A stretch of DNA of 64,000 nt, taken from positions 124,001-188,000 of the forward strand of contig CBFFRP010000297.1 in NCBI GenBank assembly GCA_965644295.1. The letters run 5' to 3'. A program made the position numbers and the translations under genes. The DNA comes from Paraphysomonas bandaiensis (lineage: Eukaryota > Chrysophyceae). Below, piece after piece: positions 23,759 through 35,757 of the stretch; position 1 is the stretch's first letter; the number at the start of each line of letters is the position of its first letter. The notes below the pieces were generated by a model, which had not been told where the DNA came from, searched no databases, and was given only the letters and a program-made list of their open reading frames with translations.

Positions 23759-25111
23759 CGAATGGCGACTGAAATATAGAGTTTGTATATGAGATATAGA
23801 TATAGTGACCTACTATCATTCCCTGCAGTGGGTGTAGTTCGCTATAATGTAGATAGCTCCTTCAGATTCTTGCATTTATTAATTGTAATTATAGAGGTTT
23901 CTCCTACACTTTGATTTCTATACTGCGCATAACACAGTAGAATTTCGAGACTAATACATTTCGGTAGTGTAGTCGTACGGAACTTAACTTTTATTATATA
24001 TTGACTTTTAAGAAATTTAGCTTCGTATGTGGTTGCAATATGCAATAAAGACGTAACGAATTAAATATATTGTATTATAGTAAGAGATTCATAATATTCG
24101 TCTTAATCAGCTATATTTATCCTATTAATATTGCACTTCATCTGTTCCAATAATCTGATACACAACGTTTTCACTAAATAATAGGATTCTAAAACCACAT
24201 ATAAACATAAAATCATGTCAACGTTGAATCCCGCATTACTCCTATGACATCACTTAGATTTATAGATGGCATCGGAGGACCATAGCTACTACAAATATCA
24301 ATTACTGAACATAAATATCGCTCTCGTGTATAACGAATATGACTATCTCATATACACATTCACATTCCCAATGGTCCCAGTGGCATAGCTATCAACGACA
24401 CTACAAGTACTCTGCAGGGTTGTCATGAAACACCATTCACTTTTCGGTGGTGTATTACTCCCACTACTCTCTTCTCCACACAAGATGTACCAATATTGTC
24501 CACTGATCTACCATCTACCCATCATCTTATTGTAATCAAATACACTCAAATAGAGGATTATCTGTTACAAAACGAAACAATGAGAAGAGTGAATGGTTGT
24601 CACGACATTATCTTCTGTCCCGTGTGAGCATGGTATCTACGACTAACCATATCATGCATATCCAAATATGTGTGCGATTGTTTCATATGGAGGTGATGTT
24701 AACCGTCAACACTATCAAAAAAATACTGAATACTGTGCACATGTTGTGTCTATTCAAGATTCGAATACAAGTTCCAACATACCAACACCACATCAGCATC
24801 GTCACCCATCATCAGCAGAGTTCAATTTCAGTGTGGGTGAAATGGGAAGAAATAAAACCCCACCATCGAATGTAAAACAGATATATATATATACTAATAA
24901 CACAAGTGAAGTGAAGTGAAAGTATGAAGTATGACACTTCATAATTCTATATGTTATTTCTCGTTAATACTACACTATTCTATACTATAGTTATCAGCAG
25001 TGTGATTATATATATAATTCACTGTAGTTAATTTATATTAATAAAGTGACTGAATTACTATGCTATCAGTACCTCAATCACTATTATTCTGACGTGATTA
25101 CCTTCATCATC
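23759..25111. other. AT-rich intergenic region, no gene seen
   Basis: About 1.35 kb of AT-rich sequence between co-directional genes. No tRNA, repeat family or coding signal is recognised. The 3' UTR of the AAA+ gene and the promoter of the K+ channel gene must lie here. Confidence 0.5.
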
Positions 25112-28100
25112 ATGCGTTACCGTCCTTATGGGGACAATGTCTCTTCTCGCAACAGTAAGAAACTTGTAGCAACTGAGATCTCAGAATTACGATCATCTTC
25201 TAAAATAGAACTATTACATTCCAGTTTTATGAATTGTTGTGGTGGGCTTATGCGATCATTACCAACCCAAACATCTCTGAAGAAGAATGCCATCATTGCG
25301 AAAAGAAGCAGTGTTTGGGGGGCCGTTTGGGATATCATGCAAGTCATATTTTCTGTATTAGCATGCGCTCAGTATATAGCGGAAACATATTCATCAACAT
25401 ATTCGGCAGCTGTAATCTACAACTTATGTGAATTGGTTATTACACAATTTTTCTTTGTGGATTTCCTCTTTAACTGGTTTGTGTCAACATCATCACGTCA
25501 ATATTTCATGTCTATGATGACGATAGTTGATATCGCTACAATAGTGCCTGTCTATGTGACGATAATTTTGGGAGACAAAGGAGCTCCAAATCTGTCTTTG
25601 TTACGTTTTGTTAGAATTCTTCGACTTATAAGAATTCTGCGAACTTTCAAATTGCTTGGTGGAATGAGTGGAATCAAACGACAGCTGATTACTCTCTCTC
25701 TGACCCTTTTGAGTCTAACTTTCATGGCAGCTGGAATTGTACAAGTGATGGAAAATGATGTTAAGCAGTTGACCTTTGACTGTCAGTACATAGGTAAAAG
25801 AACTAATTATGAGCCCTCTTGTGACAGAAATATGCCCACGTACGATGATGAGTCATGTGATTGTCGGGAGCACTCGTGCAAAGCAGCGTATGTGAGCTCC
25901 GACTCAAGACATGAACCCTCCTTTATTCGCTGCAACGAACTACCGTACTTCAACTGTTTTTACTTCATTATTGTGACCATGGCCACTGTCGGTTATGGTG
26001 ACATTGCCCCTTCCACTAATATATCGAAGATGGTTATCATCCTCTTCATTGTTACGTCGCTTATTGTCATTCCAATGCAAGTGAACAAACTCACGCTTCT
26101 TCTTTCCATGAGCTCGGCATTCCGTAGCAACTACACCCCTCAAAGTCATGAAAATCATGTCATTCTATGCGGGCACGTTAATGACGGATCTAAGCTAGAA
26201 CGAATATTCAAAGAATTTTTCCATCCGGATCGCCGAGTTCCCTCGGCCCCAGACTTTCATCTAGTAATCCTCTCGCCTCTTGAGCCAACGGAAGAGGTGA
26301 GGTCGTTGCTTGTGTCTCCTCTATTTGATAGTAGAGTTTCCTATATCATTGGATCTGCTTTGTCGATGGAGGACCTGCAGCGTGTGAGAGCAGACATTGC
26401 GTCCGCCATGCTGTTTATTTGCAATATAGAGGTTCAGTCTCAGGAGGCCTTTTTCGATGATGCTGCGACCGTTTTGCGAACTCTTTCTGTGAGCAACTTT
26501 AACTCAGACTTGGAGTGCTTAGTGCAAGTACTTCGGCCAGAGGACAGAGATATTTTGAAGGACAGTGATGTTGACGTGATCATATGTCTGGACGAGTTTA
26601 AGACAACGATGCAAGCCAGGAATGCGATCTGTCCAGGGCTTTCTACTTTTGTGGAAAATGTATTCCACAGCTTTGGGCAACCCGCGTACCCTCCCCAACA
26701 AGATGACAACTGGTTGAGTGAATACGTGCACGGGGCTCGTATGGAACTCTACTACGTTCCTTTGCAAGGCCTGTTGCTGGAAGCGCTCCATTTCGACTGG
26801 AACCTTCTTGTTGAAGCGATATATGTCGAGTTCGGGCGAATCCTGGTAGGGGTGTGTAGCATAGAGAACCATTCTGTCGTATTCAACCCTGGCGCTCACG
26901 AGTTGAGCAAGTACCGCGACCCGGAGGATTTTTTTAAGGCTTACGATGTGGGAATACTCTTAGCCAGTGAACAGGCCGAAGCTAGTGCAGTAGCGTCATA
27001 TATCGGGGACCAAACTGGAATTGATAAGATTACTCTCCGACTATTGGAGGCGGAGGCGGAATTCGCTGTACGTCGAATGCCAGACGACAACGGTGAAAAC
27101 AAGAATGTGGGTCTTTCATCTCTGGGGAAGTATTCACTCAACACTCAGCGTAAACGTGTAGAGAAGTCGTTCAAGGATATCCTCACCTATACCAAACTTG
27201 CCCCTAAGTCTGTGTGGAGTCATCGCGGTGAAGAAGACCCGGCAGCGGCGGCGGAGGAAAAGAACGCTTCTATTGTTACTTCTCTCCGAGGTTCGGATAG
27301 CAACAGCTCAACTCCTGGTCGTCGTATAGGTGCTGCTAGATCGAGTGGCGGGGCCGGCGCACGCACCCCGATGAAGAAGCGCAGCGAGAGTGAATATCTT
27401 TGCTCTGATACTGGGACGATTATAGATGTGGAAATTCCTGCGGGTTTCGGACAGCCATCACAGCAAATAGCTGATGCGTCAAGGCTCTCTGACCATATTA
27501 TTGTGTTCGGGTGTGTAGACTATATACACCTCTTCGTGAACGAGTTACGACGCCCCCTCATTCGAGGGAACTCCTATCGATCCATTGTGATTGTGAATGA
27601 CTTCGAGCCCCATCGATGGTCAGCCATTAAGCAAAGATTCAACGATGTGTATTTCCTAGAAGAAATAATTACCACAAGTCAAGGTTTCAATGCATCTAAT
27701 GTGCGAGATGCCTGCGCAGTGATTTTACTGGCATCTCGTGATAGTGTGACGATGGTAGAGGAAGAAAACCTAGATGCGGAGACGTTATTTGCCTATTTAA
27801 AACTGGAAAGATACATCCCGCGGCATGTTTTCTTCACGGTAGAGCTCACATGTGCGAACAATATGGCAGTACTCAACTCCACCATTATGCGACGTACAAG
27901 AGGTATATCGGTCAATCCAAAGAACATCAAAAACAAGCAGGCAAACGACTTAGCGTTTAACAAGTTGTCTGAAAAACCCACTGGGCCTAGTGATGTCATC
28001 CAACATACCCAAGTTCGTGGAACCTTTAGTAGTCAGAGAAAGGTAGTCCTTTCCACAATGGATAACCAAAGTAAGGAAGTTAAGAACCTTCTACGTTCCA

Positions 28101-29048
28101 ACCCTGGAAGGCGAATGAGTTCTATTAAAGTACGTGATTTTCCGACCTTTAAAGAGGAAGAAGTAAGTATTGCTGCTCCCATATAAATTTGTGGTAACCT
28201 ATTTCAATAGAAAAAGAAAATGAATCTTGCGCGCAGTTTTTGGGATGTAGCTGGAACACACCACACACTACCTGTTTTTGCAGCCGGGCGCTCGTACGTA
28301 CCCTCGATTTTTGACTCCCTGCTCTGCCAAGTATGTTTAATCAATTATAATTCTGACAGGTCTCACATATTTATATTTAAACAGAGTTTTTACGCATCTT
28401 TATCTCCTGTTCTATGTGAAAAGTTGGTATGCGGTCAGAATAATCAAACCATATTTCAAGAAGCGCTGCCCGCAAATTTTGTTGGCCAAATATTTATGAA
28501 TGTTTTCCGGGCTTTTCAATCTCGCAATGTACGCTTTCATTTATTAAAAGACTGTGAGTAACATTAGTGTACAGGTTTTGGTTTTAGGATTGTATCGATC
28601 TGCCATGAAAACGACAGAAGCCGTTCTTCCTTATGTATATACAAGTCCATGGCCGGATGCTATATTACGTAGCCATGATATGTTGTTTCTGTTTGGGCAC
28701 CCTGCTATTATTCGAGCCGCTCTTAATGAGTTCAGGACACCCTTTTCTAGAGATGACAAGGGGCAACTGGGACTGGCATCTGGTATCCCTCTGAACAAAC
28801 TGGCGTCGATACGTCAGTCAATGCTTGGCAACCTTCAAGGAAGGCCCTCTAAAATCATTCTTGAAGATGAAAAAGAAGCAATTGAAGGACTTCGGAGAAA
28901 ATCAAGTGGCGATAATAAATTGAAAGTAAAGCGACCAAACAACGACAGTGTAGATGATAATTGTGAATCATATGCGACAGTCATTCAAGCGTTGTACAGA
29001 GGACATGCTTCACGGCGAAAACTAAAGAAGAAATTTTCTAAATCTTAG
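25112..29048 (+). CDS. Large-conductance Ca-activated-type (BK/Slo-like) potassium channel
   Basis: Exons are 25112-28162, 28211-28330, 28385-28528 and 28575-29048. The start is the first in-frame ATG (MRYRPYGDN). Transmembrane segments include an arginine-rich S4 (RFVRILRLIRILRTFKLL). The pore has selectivity filter MATVGYGD and is followed by S6. A long cytosolic tail has two RCK domains, beginning HVILCGHVNDG and HIIVFGCVDYIHLFVNE. The last exons restore the Slo-type tail (QSFYASLSPVLCEKLV, VLVLGLYRSAM) and end with an IQ motif (VIQALYRGHASRRKLKKK), a potential calmodulin site. An Asp-rich calcium bowl is not evident, so Slo subtype and calcium sensitivity are uncertain. The 54-bp intron 28331-28384 has no stop and is a multiple of three, so it could also be retained. 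Confidence 0.9.
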
Positions 29049-29129
29049 TCAGCGTTGTGCATGCTCTGTCATTGTAAAGTATATTCGCATATTGTAGTGA
29101 TATTTCATTTGTATCATACCTTTTTTAAT

Positions 29130-31120
29130 TCAGTGGAATTAATTGAATTATTATTGCACTTTGAATGAAAGTTTAGTACTACATGCGTTCGTTGATTGTT
29201 GACTTGTGAAAACTTTATATTCTTGAATGTCAGATGCGTAGTTTGATATATTATCTCACTGTCCCCTCTCATAGGATAAGTACCAACTGCGAAAACCTGT
29301 AACAGTTAAAACATGTCAACACAACATGTAACACTTACATCTACACTGCTGATCACTCAATTCTATATAAAATTAGAGTGCAGGTAATTGACTTTAATTG
29401 CCACTTGCTGACAACTAACAATGGTTTCAGGAGCAACTCAAAAGCACAAGAAAAAAGCTGCTGCCGACGCCTGTAAGCTTAGAGAGAAAAGACAATGACG
29501 TTTGATTAATTTAGACAAAGAGTCATTCAAGCGGCCTCATGCTATAGGTGAGAAACGCCATCTATGTTTTAATGTACGAAAAGGGGCTTAAACGTCATCC
29601 CTTGAAGGTCCATATGTGGACAAAGATGTCGATACATTGCATAGCTTTGACTCCTTTTACCATTATAGCTCAACTAGGGAATTCTTGAATCGACAAAACT
29701 TTAAGTTCATTGGAGCCGTCCACCCTAATTGATTCAAGCTTCAAACTGATACGCAAGGTGAGGGACTTTGCTTGCGTTTATAACAAGATCACGGGCGTTC
29801 AGGATGGTTGAACCTAAGAAGGCGCAGCTCAAACGTTTTCTGTGAGACAAAGCTGGTGAAGTAGAAAAAAAAGATATAAGAATATCTGATTATTACATGA
29901 GTACGGTTGTGTTCAGAAACCAGTTTTACATCTATAGACTAACTAATAACTGGGCTTGCTATTTACTACTAGTGGTGGGCAACCGTCTCGGGACTGCTTG
30001 TGCATCGCTGCGAGCACCATGATGCAACCGCGTTTTGTAGTGAGGTTAGTCGGGGGGTCTGCCTTTGGGCAGTGTGTCTTGCGGGCCTGTGTCGTGTATG
30101 TGACGGGGGATGATTGGGACTAGGTGTATATGAGAATGTAGGTCGGTTGTGGAGATGGTGCTGGCTGTCGAGGTGGGATTTCTGCCACAAGTAAGGAGGA
30201 GTTGTTTCCGGAATGGTGGCGCTTGTCTCTGTCGGGTTCGGACTCTAGCAGAGGGTAGAATTCTTGGGGTGGATGTCGCTTGGAGTAGTTGTAGTATTTT
30301 TGGTAGCGGGTGAGTATCCTGGGACTCAGACTGGCGTTGCTGTGATTGTGGGGGGGTCGTAATCGGTGTTACTGGTGCCGCGTCTATGTTGTCTGAGTCC
30401 TCCGTTTCGGAGCATGCGGAGCCCTCCATCATATAGGGGAAGGAGAATAGAGTTCACGGATTTTTCGAGGACGTGGAACTGATGTTTGGGTAGTAAGCTG
30501 GATATGTGGCGTCCGAATGCGTCGGCCAATTGTGTGGCAGTAATATGGCCGGTCCAGTAGCGCTCAACCTGGGGTGTGTGTGGATTCCATGCAGCTTTTT
30601 TGCTAGTTTGGTTATGGCGGTGTGAAACCAGGAGTGGGGGAGCGTACGTGCTCGAAGTTTATCGAGCATGCTGTGGTGTGCTTGGTGGACATCTATAGAG
30701 AAAAAAGATGATGGTGTGGACTCACTGATGAAAAGACATCAAGCGCACCAATTACAAAGGCTACTACGAACTACGAACTACAAAACCAACTAAGTACCGC
30801 TGCTTGAGGCATATCTACTTCACTACTAATTGTGTAGAAAGGCTTTTTAAAAATCAACACGAGTGGATCTGCGCAAATCTATGGCACCTCATACCTCATC
30901 GATTACGATTAGAGGCCTTTACGTTCTTCCGCTTTGATAGATTTCTGTGGAAAGCAAGTACGGTTGACGATACGTGCTTGCAATGAGTAACAATAATCGG
31001 CACAATTAAAATGCTATTAATTGCAATTATAAATATGCACAAGCTATAACAAATAATAATTGCAATATAAAGGAAAAAATTATTTGCAATTAAATTGCTA
31101 TTACTTGTTACGCAGCCCTG
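29130..31120 (+). mobile_element. Second hAT-like copy, degenerate, carrying a nested insertion
   Basis: Segments at about 29825-29875 and 30700-30985 are collinear with 17585-17895 of the hAT copy at 16844. Shared stretches include GTGTGGACTCACTGA, CTACTTCACTACTAATTGTGTAG and GTGGATCTGCGCAAATC. The right end TTACGCAGCCCTG (to 31120) matches the family inverted repeat with GCAATTAAATTGC subterminal motifs. The left boundary near 29130 (CAGTGGAATTAATTGAATT) is tentative. Dimerisation-domain coding is preserved in the frame 30804-30986 but the element is broken. Confidence 0.6.
29876..30709 (-). mobile_element. GC-richer insertion nested in the hAT copy
   Basis: This segment is absent from the homologous hAT copy at 16844-18043. 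It is bracketed by similar A-rich direct repeats (AAAAAAAAGAT at the left, GAAAAAAGAT at 30700-30709). It is visibly richer in G+C than its surroundings. Overlapping minus-strand open frames (30669-30454, 30529-30326, 30432-30046) look like pieces of one Pro/Thr/His-rich coding region with frame changes. The protein is not recognised; a fragment of a retroelement or a selfish gene is possible. Confidence 0.5.
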
Positions 31121-31124
31121 CCAC

Positions 31125-31480
31125 GGGCGAGATAATTGTTCAGTACTATGGTAAGCCACAGCATGGCCAAAAAGATGCTAAGATTTGGACTGCTATGATC
31201 TATATGCTATGAAAAACACGATACGGTCGACGAGGTACTAATCACTATCGTCCTGCTATTGATGCGTGAAAAAAGAAGTTTGGTGTATGCGATGTGTTTA
31301 ACCAACAGATTAAATACCGCATATAGCCACGCAAGCATGGGGGTAAAGGCGTTAAGGGTAAAAGGGATAAGCAGGATTCGTTTGCGTTTGGCTGTATTTT
31401 GCGAAATTGAATGCCTATCGTGATATCATTAGCTCGTGAAGAATATGATAATCATAGCTTCTGAATGCAGCTACGTGATC
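31125..31480 (+). pseudogene. DNA-transposase remnant
   Basis: Read on +, the region 31265-31420 gives FGVCDVFNQQIKYRI, then after a stop PRKHGGKGVKGKRDKQ and DSFAFGCILRN, then another stop. The Gly/Lys-rich HGGKGVKG segment followed by a conserved hydrophobic stretch resembles the catalytic region of eukaryotic DDE transposases. In-frame stops show it is dead. The family is uncertain. Confidence 0.4.
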
Positions 31481-31697
31481 AAGTATATATGTGTGCACTA
31501 GAACAGAGTACTGCTACTATACAACGTGGCATTGCAAGTCAACTATAATAATGATACGATTAGTTTTTTGATATCTACTTGTGGTTAACTCTAAAAATTG
31601 ATATACCATATAACATAGACGCAATATAACTCGAAAATACTTAGAAGCTTATTTGCTTACAATCCACAGGTTTGATGTATCTAGTAATCGAACAATT

Positions 31698-33290
31698 CTA
31701 CTTCATTTCATTAAATAAAGACTCGATGAAATTATTCGAAAGTATACCACGAGGGTCAAGAGCTTTTCGGGCAGCGTTGAACTCATCAACAGGATATTTT
31801 TTCCGTATAGTCGACTGTAATGTGGCTAATTCATTTTCTTGTCTGTCTCCATATCTGGGTAGTTCTATTTTCGCCCAGTGTACCTGCGCATTATATTTGT
31901 TCATTAAAGGCTTCAATGCGTCACAATAGGCCATGAACTCTTTCGTAATATTCTCTCGCTGATTCGTATTCTGGTTCGCTGGAAGGTACATAATGATCCC
32001 CACCCAACAAAACTTATCATCCGGATTCTCTGAATATGCGGGGCTCATAGGAGCAGTGCTTCGAGCTGTCCATCTTTGTTCTATTGGTCCTGGCGCGGGT
32101 ATACCTCTTTCCTCCACAGTAGACAGAAGCTCCTGAACAAAGGCAATGTCTTTTCCCGACTCCTCCTGCAGCGACCCGATCGGAAAGCACATTTCCAGTA
32201 CCCACTGTTCACCCCCGCAGTCGAATCCCAAGATAGATGTACTATCGTCTACCCTTACCCCCGCGGCTCGTCGCCAATAAGCGGCCTCAGCAGTATTCAC
32301 AGCCTTCACATGCGCAGAATTCAGCGGATCAGCGCCAAGAGCGATGTCCCGAAGTTGCGCTACACCTTGAGTCAGCAAGTAAGATTCCGACATATTTACA
32401 TCACATTCGGATAGAATCAAAGACACCAAATGATCAGTTGCTGTTGAGCTCTTTATATTATTAGAATATTTTGATGAGGTTGACTGTGAATAGTCCGGTG
32501 CGGTGATACTGGAGGACACACATACTACAGCATCATTGTACGGGATCCACATGTAGCGTACATGGCGCTCTTTCTTCAGGCGATCGTAATGCCCATGGAG
32601 CACCATTCCGCGGTTCAACACCTCTGTGCGTTCCGCCAGAAGCATTTTCGGAATGCACTTTAGCTTGAGCTCTGTCACAACACCAACACTTCCGAGGCCA
32701 ACTTTAGCGATTCTAAAGAGTGAAGGTAAGGAATACTCAGAGAGTGTTAAGAAACCCTCGGTTGGAGTACAAACTTTCATGCTAACGATCTGTTCCTCTA
32801 CTGTTGGCAGACTACATCCAGTGCCATGTGCAGCAACTTGAGTCCATCCAGCCATCTGTTGTTCTTGTATAGAAGAAAAGTTTTCTAATGTCAAACCATA
32901 GCGTGAGAGTTCTTCTAATACTTCTCTTACAGTGGCTCCAGCACCAACAGTCACTATCATCTGTTCTGTATCAACAGCTATATGATTTATATGATGTAGA
33001 GAGAGTGCATGTGACCCCTTATCAGGCATTGATATACCATTAGGTGATAGAGCTGTCCCTATAGGACGTATCTTTCTATTATTCTTATGATATACACGAA
33101 GTAATCGTTCTAATTCATATTCAGTCTTTGGTTCATATATGCGGTGTATAAGACAGCTGTGTGTAGATGACCAGTTGCTTATAGTCTGATCTGATTCATA
33201 GGGAAGGAAACACTCATTGTCCCATTCACAGTATGATTTTGACCATAGAGTGTATGTGGAGGCGGCTATGAAAAGATTACGACCTTTCAT
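31698..33290 (-). CDS. GLDH: L-galactono-1,4-lactone dehydrogenase (aldonolactone oxidase family)
   Basis: Single-exon gene of 530 codons. It should catalyse the last step of vitamin C synthesis, oxidising L-galactono-1,4-lactone, usually on the mitochondrial inner membrane with cytochrome c as acceptor. The FAD-binding PCMH domain starts near residue 45 (NWSSTHSC) and contains RPIGTALSPNGIS and LTLENFSSIQEQQMAGW, typical of the plant/algal enzyme. The ALO C-terminal domain carries the family motif HWAK in VHWAKIELPRYG and ends DPRGILSNNFIESLF. The FAD-site residue is Leu (ALSPNG), not the His that binds FAD covalently in animal gulonolactone oxidase, which supports non-covalent FAD. The start is the first ATG (MKGRNLFIAAS), followed by a short hydrophobic stretch. 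Confidence 0.92.
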   Translation of the reverse strand: MKGRNLFIAASTYTLWSKSYCEWDNECFLPYESDQTISNWSSTHSCLIHRIYEPKTEYELERLLRVYHKNNRKIRPIGTALSPNGISMPDKGSHALSLHHINHIAVDTEQMIVTVGAGATVREVLEELSRYGLTLENFSSIQEQQMAGWTQVAAHGTGCSLPTVEEQIVSMKVCTPTEGFLTLSEYSLPSLFRIAKVGLGSVGVVTELKLKCIPKMLLAERTEVLNRGMVLHGHYDRLKKERHVRYMWIPYNDAVVCVSSSITAPDYSQSTSSKYSNNIKSSTATDHLVSLILSECDVNMSESYLLTQGVAQLRDIALGADPLNSAHVKAVNTAEAAYWRRAAGVRVDDSTSILGFDCGGEQWVLEMCFPIGSLQEESGKDIAFVQELLSTVEERGIPAPGPIEQRWTARSTAPMSPAYSENPDDKFCWVGIIMYLPANQNTNQRENITKEFMAYCDALKPLMNKYNAQVHWAKIELPRYGDRQENELATLQSTIRKKYPVDEFNAARKALDPRGILSNNFIESLFNEMK

Positions 33291-33505
33291 GGATGTATTT
33301 AGTTTGAGATATAAATATGAGGGTAAACCTAGCTAACAAGAATCTATACATTCATACTGGTATCGGCATCCTTTGTGTATTTTTGTTCCAAGATGCCTCT
33401 AATATTGAGACAATAATTATCTGTATTCCTGCCGTAGTTGTATTGCAGTAATATAGAGGACTTTTGCTTCAATCTACTTCCGAAAAATAATATTCTGACT
33501 GCCGA

Positions 33506-34330
33506 TACATTACCTACCTACCTACCTACACACATACCTACCTACCTACCTACATACATACCTACATACATACATACATACATACATACATACCTACCTA
33601 CCTACCTACATACATACATACATACATACATACATACATACATACATACATACATACATACATACATACATACATACATACATACACCTACCTACCTACC
33701 TACCTACCTACCTACCTACCTACCTACCTACCTACATACATACATACATACATACATACATACATACATACATACATACATACATACATACATACATACA
33801 TACATACATACATACATACCTACATACATACATACATACATACACCTACCTACCTACCTACCTACCTACCTACCTACCTACCTACCTACCTACATACATA
33901 CATACATACATACATACATACATACATACATACATACATACATACATACATACATACCTACATACCTACATACCTACATACATACATACATACATACATA
34001 CATACATACATACATACATACATACATACATACATACATACATACATACATACATACATACATACATACATACATACATACATACATACATACATACATA
34101 CATACATACATACATACATACATACATACATACATACATACATACATACATACATACATACATACATACATACCTACATACATACCTACATACATACATA
34201 CATACATACATACATACATACATACATACATACATACATACATACATACATACATACATACATACATACATACATACATACATACATACATACATACATA
34301 CATACATACATACATACATACATACATACA

Positions 34331-34361
<31 letters not shown>

Positions 34362-34362
34362 T
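33506..34362. repeat. Tetranucleotide microsatellite (CATA/CCTA)n
   Basis: About 850 bp consist almost entirely of CATA units with blocks of CCTA units (around 33510-33545, 33595-33610, 33688-33735, 33844-33892). Open frames read across it give repeated Tyr-Ile-His-Thr or Met-Tyr-Val-Cys polypeptides on both strands and are artefacts. It lies between the GLDH start (-) and the proteasome gene (+), within their shared upstream region. Confidence 0.97.
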
Positions 34363-34454
34363 ATCTTGGGAGTGTCTGCAAGGAGTAATTTGCTCATTAA
34401 CTATATTCCAATTCCACACATATATCACACATATATACAATCTACTAACCCACT

Positions 34455-35514
34455 ATGAGTTCAACTGGTGCCGGGGTAAGTATATACTATATTTCTTATT
34501 CTCTTATAATTATCAAACATATCAGTATGACTATTCTTGCGGAACTTTCTCACCTGATGGGAGAATATTTCAAGTGGAGTATGCCACTAAAGCAGTAGAG
34601 AATAGCGGGTATATATATATACAATTATATATATATATATAAAGGATTTTATTCATAGGACTGCTGTGGGTATACGATGTGCAGATGGGATTGTAATGGC
34701 AGTTGAGAAGGTGAGATACTTATACTTAGTATTAATAATATATAGTAATGATATTATCATATAGCCACTTGTTTCAAAAATGCTCGTTGCTGGATCCAAT
34801 CGTCGTGTGTTTGGTGTGGCCTCCCACGCTGGTATGGTCGTAACTGGGTATGTTGCTGATGGCAGGCAAATTGTGAACCGTGCTCGTGATGAGGCTCGAA
34901 GTTACAAGGAGACATATGGTCATGCCATTGTACCTTCTGTATTAGCCAATCGTCTTGCATTGTATGTTCACTACTTTACCACACATGGGGCCCTCCGCCC
35001 CTTTGGAACTGCCGCTATGTTAGCCGCTTACGACGAAGACCTCAAAACGCATTCGCTGTACATGGTTGAACCCTCGGGCAACTGCTTCAAATACTTCGGT
35101 TGTGCTGCAGGAAAAGGAGCTCAGGCTGCAAAGACTGAAGTTGAAAAGATACTATACAAGGCAGGTTCAAGTGGTACTGAAATCACGTGCAGAGAGGCTA
35201 TCAAGGAGTTGGCGCGAATGTAAAGTGTTTCAATGTCAATATATAACGCTAACTCCGTTTGTCGCCAGTATGCACGTTGTCCGTGACCCGAGCAAAGATA
35301 AGCCATTTCAATTGGAAATGGGATGGATCTGCGAAGAGACTGAGTGGAAGTATGGCATGGTTCCTCAAGAGCTAGTGTATGTGATCGATATTGTTGTCGT
35401 CAAAAGTTTTGACCTGATTACAGGGATGCTGCTGATGCAGAGGGTAAAGTAAGTGTTACAGCGGAAGGCGCATTTGAAGAATCGAAGTCTGGTTCAGAAG
35501 CTATGGAACTTTAA
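34455..35514 (+). CDS. PSMA3: 20S proteasome subunit alpha-7 (PSMA3 type)
   Basis: Component of the outer alpha ring of the 20S proteasome. It is built from about six exons with short introns: after MSSTGAG (about 34476-34524), near 34608-34659, near 34711-34764, 35220-35270 and about 35378-35423. The N-terminal gate signature GYDYSCGTFSPDGRIFQVEY is split by the first intron. Then come NSGTAVGIRCADGIV, VEKPLVSKMLV, RRVFGVASHAGMV and GALRPFGTAAML. The C-terminal exons give RDPSKDKPFQLEMGWI and an acidic end at TAA 35512-35514. The YDYSCGTFSPDGR start is characteristic of alpha-7/PSMA3 among the seven alpha subunits. As expected for an alpha subunit it lacks a propeptide and catalytic Thr. Confidence 0.95.
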
Positions 35515-35757
35515 TATCAGTATAAGGCATATTCATGTACTTGTTTTAATACAGTTGGTTCTGAAGGTCTTACGTATTTCTTATTTACGTAACTTTAAGT
35601 ATATTTCCTTCGTTCGTATAACAACCATATTGGAAGATTGTATGCAGCACCTATAATATCTACATGGTATTGTACTATGAAGGTCGTACAACACAGAGGA
35701 GCTGATTGGAGTATGCATGATAGTACTTAATATTCATTGATCGTTATGATAGAGGCC

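Noticed and set aside
25046-25111. Extending the K+ channel upstream from GTG 25046
   Set aside because: There is no ATG before 25112 in this frame and the extra residues show no family similarity.
33438-34397. Long open frames of repeated Tyr-Ile-His-Thr and Met-Tyr-Val-Cys
   Set aside because: They are translations of a tetranucleotide microsatellite, which is open in several frames on both strands.
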